Translations under genes and position numbers: made by a program | From: Taenia hydatigena | Lineage: Eukaryota > Platyhelminthes > Cestoda > Cyclophyllidea > Taeniidae | DNA length: 64,000 nt | Direction of reading: 5' to 3' | Assembly: GCA_036345935.2 (NCBI GenBank) | Contig: JADWOT020000002.1 | Coordinates: 18,601,998-18,665,997 of the forward strand | In this document: one piece after another, positions 60,000 to 64,000 of the stretch | How positions within the stretch are numbered: position 1 is the first letter of the stretch | Layout: the number at the start of each line of letters is the position of its first letter | Notes under the pieces: generated by a model | Database searches by the model: none | Seen by the model: the letters and a program-made list of their open reading frames with translations, nothing else | What the model was told of the DNA's origin: nothing

Positions 60000-60179
60000 T
60001 CATAGGCATGCTTTCAGGCATCACTGCCTATTTTAGACCAACTTTGGACACCTTGTGGTACATAAAAAGCAATAATCATTTTGCGGAATTATTCTCATTT
60101 AGAATCTTACATATCAGCTTCTTAGGAATAATGGGCAGTGCAAAGCACTTTAGCAGTTCTCTATTCATTTGAGCTGTGG

Positions 60180-62640
60180 TTAACAATTATACACCAAGCA
60201 AGCATATGCATAGGCTTTAATAGAAAACAATGCAACATTAGACATTCTTATAAAGTCAAATTTGCTCCGTCATGTGATTAAACGATCAACTATCCTACGC
60301 GTGCCACTCATTTCCTACAGACAAGTCAAAACTATCACCTGCAGTGGCTCCAACACTGTGAAACAGCCCATTTTAAATGGCTTATGCGTGCCATCTTCGC
60401 TGCCGTGCTGTTTATGAGAAATAGCTGAAAACTGACAAATAGTTAGAAGTAAGACGCTTAGCCTGATATCAACTTAGAAGCAGAGCACATTATATTGCGC
60501 CACATTTTAGCACTCTTTTAAATCCCAACCTCAAGAAACATAATAATGCACCATTTTGTATTAAGTTCTGTTAAATTTGCAATAGTGATGATCAAGTTGC
60601 CTTCTTTTGCTTTTATTATCAAACATTTCTATATTTTTTTATAAATCTTACGAGCGCGGTACAGTTTTTACGCTTTTACCAAATTTTAACCTATTTCGCA
60701 GCTTTTATTTTACAAAATGCGGTGAAGTTTACCCTAGATTTATGCTGACAAAAGGAGCTAGTGTTTGTTAAGACCAACTTCACTGTTCATTTTCGCTTTG
60801 TTTGAGCACCCACCACGACTACTTATCAATTATAAGCATTATACTTGGTATGTGGACTTGAGTATCATGAGTGACAAGCCCATACATCTTTGATCTAAAG
60901 CACGCTTAACAGGTACTGTGCACCATTTTGGCGGTCTTGGTAAATGGCAAATGCAAAACTACAATGGAAAGCTCTTTTAGACATAAAAACTGCACTATCT
61001 ATGCCTTCTGGCCTGTGTTATTCTCTAATGACCTCTCTATCACTGTCGCTTCCTTTACTTTTGACAAATCCTGCCCGCTAGACAATGTGTCAGGAAACTC
61101 AACTGCTTACTATCGAACTGACAGATCCCAAATTCAGAGAAAATTGGCATTAAAATTCCTCCAGTTTTAGTAGGAGTGAAGAAGAGTTGCAAAGAAGCAA
61201 GCAAGATAAGTAGAAGGGTAGCTTACTTAGTTCTGGGAATTACATGGAGGGTCTTTATACGAGACTAAGGAGTAAGCTCATCCATTCTGGTTGTTTTAGT
61301 GCAGGATCGTTCCAAACTTTAGTAGCTCATCTTGTGAGTTGGTGCCATTAGGCATAGTGGTTCTTGACCAAGGTGAGTAGGCACACCGCTTAGGACTTAC
61401 TACATCTAAGACCACATATCCGGATACAGCAATCACGAAGTTCGCTGCGCTGACTTAGCACCGATCCCTTGACCTCAGAGTTGTACAGCCTTAGTAACCA
61501 CTGCAGTCACGATTGTCACCCATCATGATGTAGTGCCCTTTGTTGGATCAAAGTAAAGCTCTTTGACAGGACTCGGTTCCAACCAACTAATAATTGATGC
61601 CAGATGTTTGCCATGGAAAACCAAGATGGGTCCCTAAATAAAGTATTACAATTGTCGTCAGGTAATGTTGGCAAATTCAAGCCAGTGACTATCATCTCTG
61701 GCTGTTATTAAAGAAATAATGTACTTGAACTTGATTGGTGGGCAAATGGTGAAGTTTAAGTAAGAACGCAAGACAGACTACGTTTAAAAGGAGGCCATTT
61801 GGTTCAATAGCGTTCCACCTTTCACTGTTAATTGTCACACCGGCCTCCTCTTCAGGAAAGCCACCGCACATTTATATTCATACGTTATCACGTCATTGTT
61901 GCTGGTTGATTACGATTGCTGTGCGGACCCTTATAATGACTCTTTGGAGTAAGGGCAACCATTGCTCACTTCGAGTGACTAATTTAAGGTAATAAATGAA
62001 CCTTAAGGCACGCCTTATAGGTCAAATTTTCCTGTTAAGTTGTTAAGGCGCAGGCCTGCATGAAGAGCTGCATGCACTGACACGTAATCAGGATGCAACG
62101 ATGATAAAGAAGTGTATCCTTAAAAGTAATTTACTTTACTCTGGCTATTTTGGATAAAAGCAACACTTTTCTTGTTTGTTGCTGCCTACTTTCTCCAAAA
62201 GCATCCTAAGAGGCGTTAATAAGTGATGATGAGTATTTTTCTGGGAGTTTTACTTGATCGCATTTTGTTGCTTAAGCGTTCTGGCTCCTGACGTTAGCAT
62301 AAACTGATGATGTGACGGATTCACTATAATTTGAAGATTTCGTGCCTTGGACGAGGACTTTAATTGGCATTCTAATAGTGTCAGTTTATTAGTAACCTCC
62401 TTATCGTCCTGTCTAATATTCAAGCATTTACGGTGCCATTCTTAATCTTCCCGGTCCAGCAGTGTGGAATGCAGTCCACCCTAGACACAGCGACAACTTG
62501 CAGCAACATTGGTATCGATACCGTAGGGTCTGTCTGTGGCATTACAGGGCCAATCCGCATCATACTACCTCATGAGCACTTTGTCGGCCAGCCTTTTTTA
62601 ATCGGCAAATAATCTAAAGCGTAATGACCGACCGCCCTTA
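60180..62640. other. Gene-poor spacer upstream of the F-box gene
   Basis: No supported exon. From about 62660 to 62762 the plus strand has a short protein-like run (RCDQSGSAPISQLSRLLPLR) that might belong to a 5' exon of the F-box gene but could not be joined. Confidence 0.35.
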
Positions 62641-63066
62641 GCGAAGATGCGACCAAAGTGGAAGTGCACCAATTTCGCAGCTGTCTCGACTACTGCCACT
62701 TCGCCATTCTGAATCGTGCACTGTTCCGTGTGACCTTAATCGCCATTGGCTTTGCTGCGCTGACAGTTTAATGTTCTAAAATTTAGAACAAGCCGACAGC
62801 ATAATCTGCATCCGGATTTGACCAATTTGTTTACGCAAAGGCAAGGTCAATCCGATTTTTCCACTCGTACGCGTGAATTAGTTAAATCTCAAAATCTCTG
62901 TCACGCGGCCAACCCGTGTTTGCACGTCTCAATAATGGTGGATCCCAAAAACACTTCCTTATTTTTTCGTGTTCCGTGGCTTTCGTTTTTCCTAATTATT
63001 CACTTGGCCACTGCTTTGCACCATTTTTCATTTAGTCGACTTCTAAGTTATCAATGCTGACACACT

Positions 63067-63079
63067 TTTTACATTTCAG
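63067..63079 (+). promoter_or_regulatory. Probable 3' splice site immediately before the F-box ATG
   Basis: ttttttacatttcag-like sequence (acactttttacatttcag, ending at 63079) directly abuts the ATG at 63080. This would place the 5' leader in an upstream non-coding exon. Confidence 0.4.
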
Positions 63080-63973
63080 ATGCAAAGCAACCCACGACGC
63101 AAAATTACCGATTTGCCACCCCACCTGGCGTCAAAAATTTGCGAATATCTTCATGTTTCGGATTTGGCAAGTCTTGGCCTGGGTATTCCATGTTGGAAGT
63201 GGATTCTTTCAACACCTCGTTTCGCTACTTCCTTGTTTCAGTACATTAACCAATGGACATGGCTAGATAAACATCTATGCCGGGTGCTCTTTTCACAACC
63301 ATCCTCTACTTCTTTTAATAATGTTTTGGAAGCCATCCGTTACCAGAAAATTCAAACTGACTCCTTCCAATCATTTTCATTATCTTCTCCGCAAGACAAA
63401 GCTTACAAATCAGTGAATTTTTGTTTTTTCCCGGGTCGAAGGGGTACAATAATGCCAGATGAAGAACTTTTGTTACGGATAAAAGCAGCATGCACGCACA
63501 CATATGCCATGCATGGATGCTTGCGTACTACTGATTATGCTAAAAGAGGTATGAATTACATTATCCAAATAATCGCATTTACAGAGAACCAAGAAGGCCA
63601 TGACTGCTGTGACTGCAAAATCTTTCTGGTGGTGCCTTCGCAGTTCGTTAAGAACGACCTAACCACTGCCTTGGATTCGCTTGCAACCCACCAAGCGTTG
63701 ATTATTGCTGTCCTTACCAATGAGACGACGCATAAGTCAAGTGAGATGGAATGCCTTGCAAAGTTTATTCAAAGTCTTGGTGACTTCAATAGCTCTCCTT
63801 TGGCTGCTACGCCAATGAATTGGCGAATATGGTGCATCAAGTGCCATGAGGGGAACTTTATCAACTGGTTTGACCTGTTGAATTGGGGCATGTTCGACGT
63901 GATCTCCAAAAGGCTTGAGGCTGGTTATAACAGTGATTCCATACTAATTAAGGGGCAACTCATTTTTGAGTGA
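63080..63973 (+). CDS. F-box protein
   Basis: Intact 297-codon frame ending in TGA at 63971-63973. Residues about 8-48 form an F-box: ITDLPPHLASKICEYLHVSD, then LASLGLG and W at position 43, matching the LP-x-x-L/I-x-x-I-x-x-YL-x-x-x-DL pattern and the downstream Trp. F-box proteins dock substrates to SKP1-CUL1 ubiquitin ligases. The rest (about 50-297) has no repeats such as WD40 or LRR; it contains IIQIIAFTENQ and LIIAVLTNETTH, strand-like segments spaced as in an alpha/beta fold, and a C-terminal NWFDLLNWGMFDVISKR. That tail loosely recalls FBXO4-type proteins, a weak guess. An in-frame TAA precedes the ATG, so this is the first Met; the acceptor abutting it suggests a 5' untranslated exon. 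No intron interrupts the coding part. Confidence 0.75.
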   Translation: MQSNPRRKITDLPPHLASKICEYLHVSDLASLGLGIPCWKWILSTPRFATSLFQYINQWTWLDKHLCRVLFSQPSSTSFNNVLEAIRYQKIQTDSFQSFSLSSPQDKAYKSVNFCFFPGRRGTIMPDEELLLRIKAACTHTYAMHGCLRTTDYAKRGMNYIIQIIAFTENQEGHDCCDCKIFLVVPSQFVKNDLTTALDSLATHQALIIAVLTNETTHKSSEMECLAKFIQSLGDFNSSPLAATPMNWRIWCIKCHEGNFINWFDLLNWGMFDVISKRLEAGYNSDSILIKGQLIFE

Positions 63974-64000
63974 ACGTTCGACGCGTCCAACGTAGGTGAT

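Larger units (their letters stand above)
54200..60175 (-). repeat. Right arm of a large inverted duplication
   Basis: Reverse-complement partner of 9205-14800. It carries about 2.6 kb (56350-58940) missing from the left arm and lacks the left arm's 11870-14120. Outside these insertions the order of all anchors is preserved, so the arms are a single event (or one element copied twice) later modified by indels. Divergence is clearly greater than between copies A and B of the antigen segment near the FN3 exon, so the inversion appears older. Confidence 0.75.

Overview
The window looks like eukaryotic nuclear DNA, most likely from a taeniid tapeworm (Taenia, Hydatigera or Echinococcus group). The evidence is a base composition in the low 40s percent GC by eye, long gene-poor stretches, short introns with GT-AG borders, degraded dispersed repeats, and above all a three-exon gene built as signal peptide, one fibronectin type III (FN3) domain and a Thr/Ser/Pro-rich stalk with a hydrophobic tail, with phase-1 introns on both sides of the FN3 exon. 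That is the layout of the EG95/45W family of oncosphere surface antigens. The genus cannot be decided from the sequence alone.

Layout. 1-3600: non-coding, with two dispersed repeat blocks. 3610-7768: segmental-duplication copy A, holding an FN3-antigen pseudogene (5312-5982, minus) and the decayed start of a second family member (about 4105-4905, minus). 9205-14800: left arm of a large inverted duplication; its partner is at 54200-60175. 12.4-18.1 kb: several coding-like exons on the plus strand that I do not recognise, including a small complete-looking gene (16736-17014) with a TATA box, and a terminal exon (17184-17312) followed by AATAAA. 18.1-27.4 kb: almost empty. 27440-35632: copy B of the segment, with the one apparently intact FN3-antigen gene (31899-33261, minus; 199 residues) and, just 3' of it in the same orientation, the same decayed second gene. 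35.6-39.6 kb: low-complexity tracts, more repeats and an unexplained 200-codon minus-strand frame. 39.6-54.2 kb: nothing I can support. 54.2-60.2 kb: right arm of the inverted duplication. 63080-63973: an intact F-box protein gene on the plus strand.

The biological story is one of gene birth and death in a multigene family of secreted or surface antigens. An ancestral minus-strand tandem pair was copied as a segment. Copy B kept one full gene. Copy A lost about 905 bp, including its first exon and promoter, and also has a one-base frameshift before its C-terminal hydrophobic tail. The neighbouring family member is dead in both copies, apparently from damage older than the duplication. A dispersed repeat family in both orientations is interleaved with these genes and may have driven the rearrangements. 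I see no prokaryotic system, CRISPR array, rRNA or convincing tRNA. Most open frames in the window are chance or repeat-derived. All comparisons between copies were made by eye, so boundaries are approximate except where exon ends are given.
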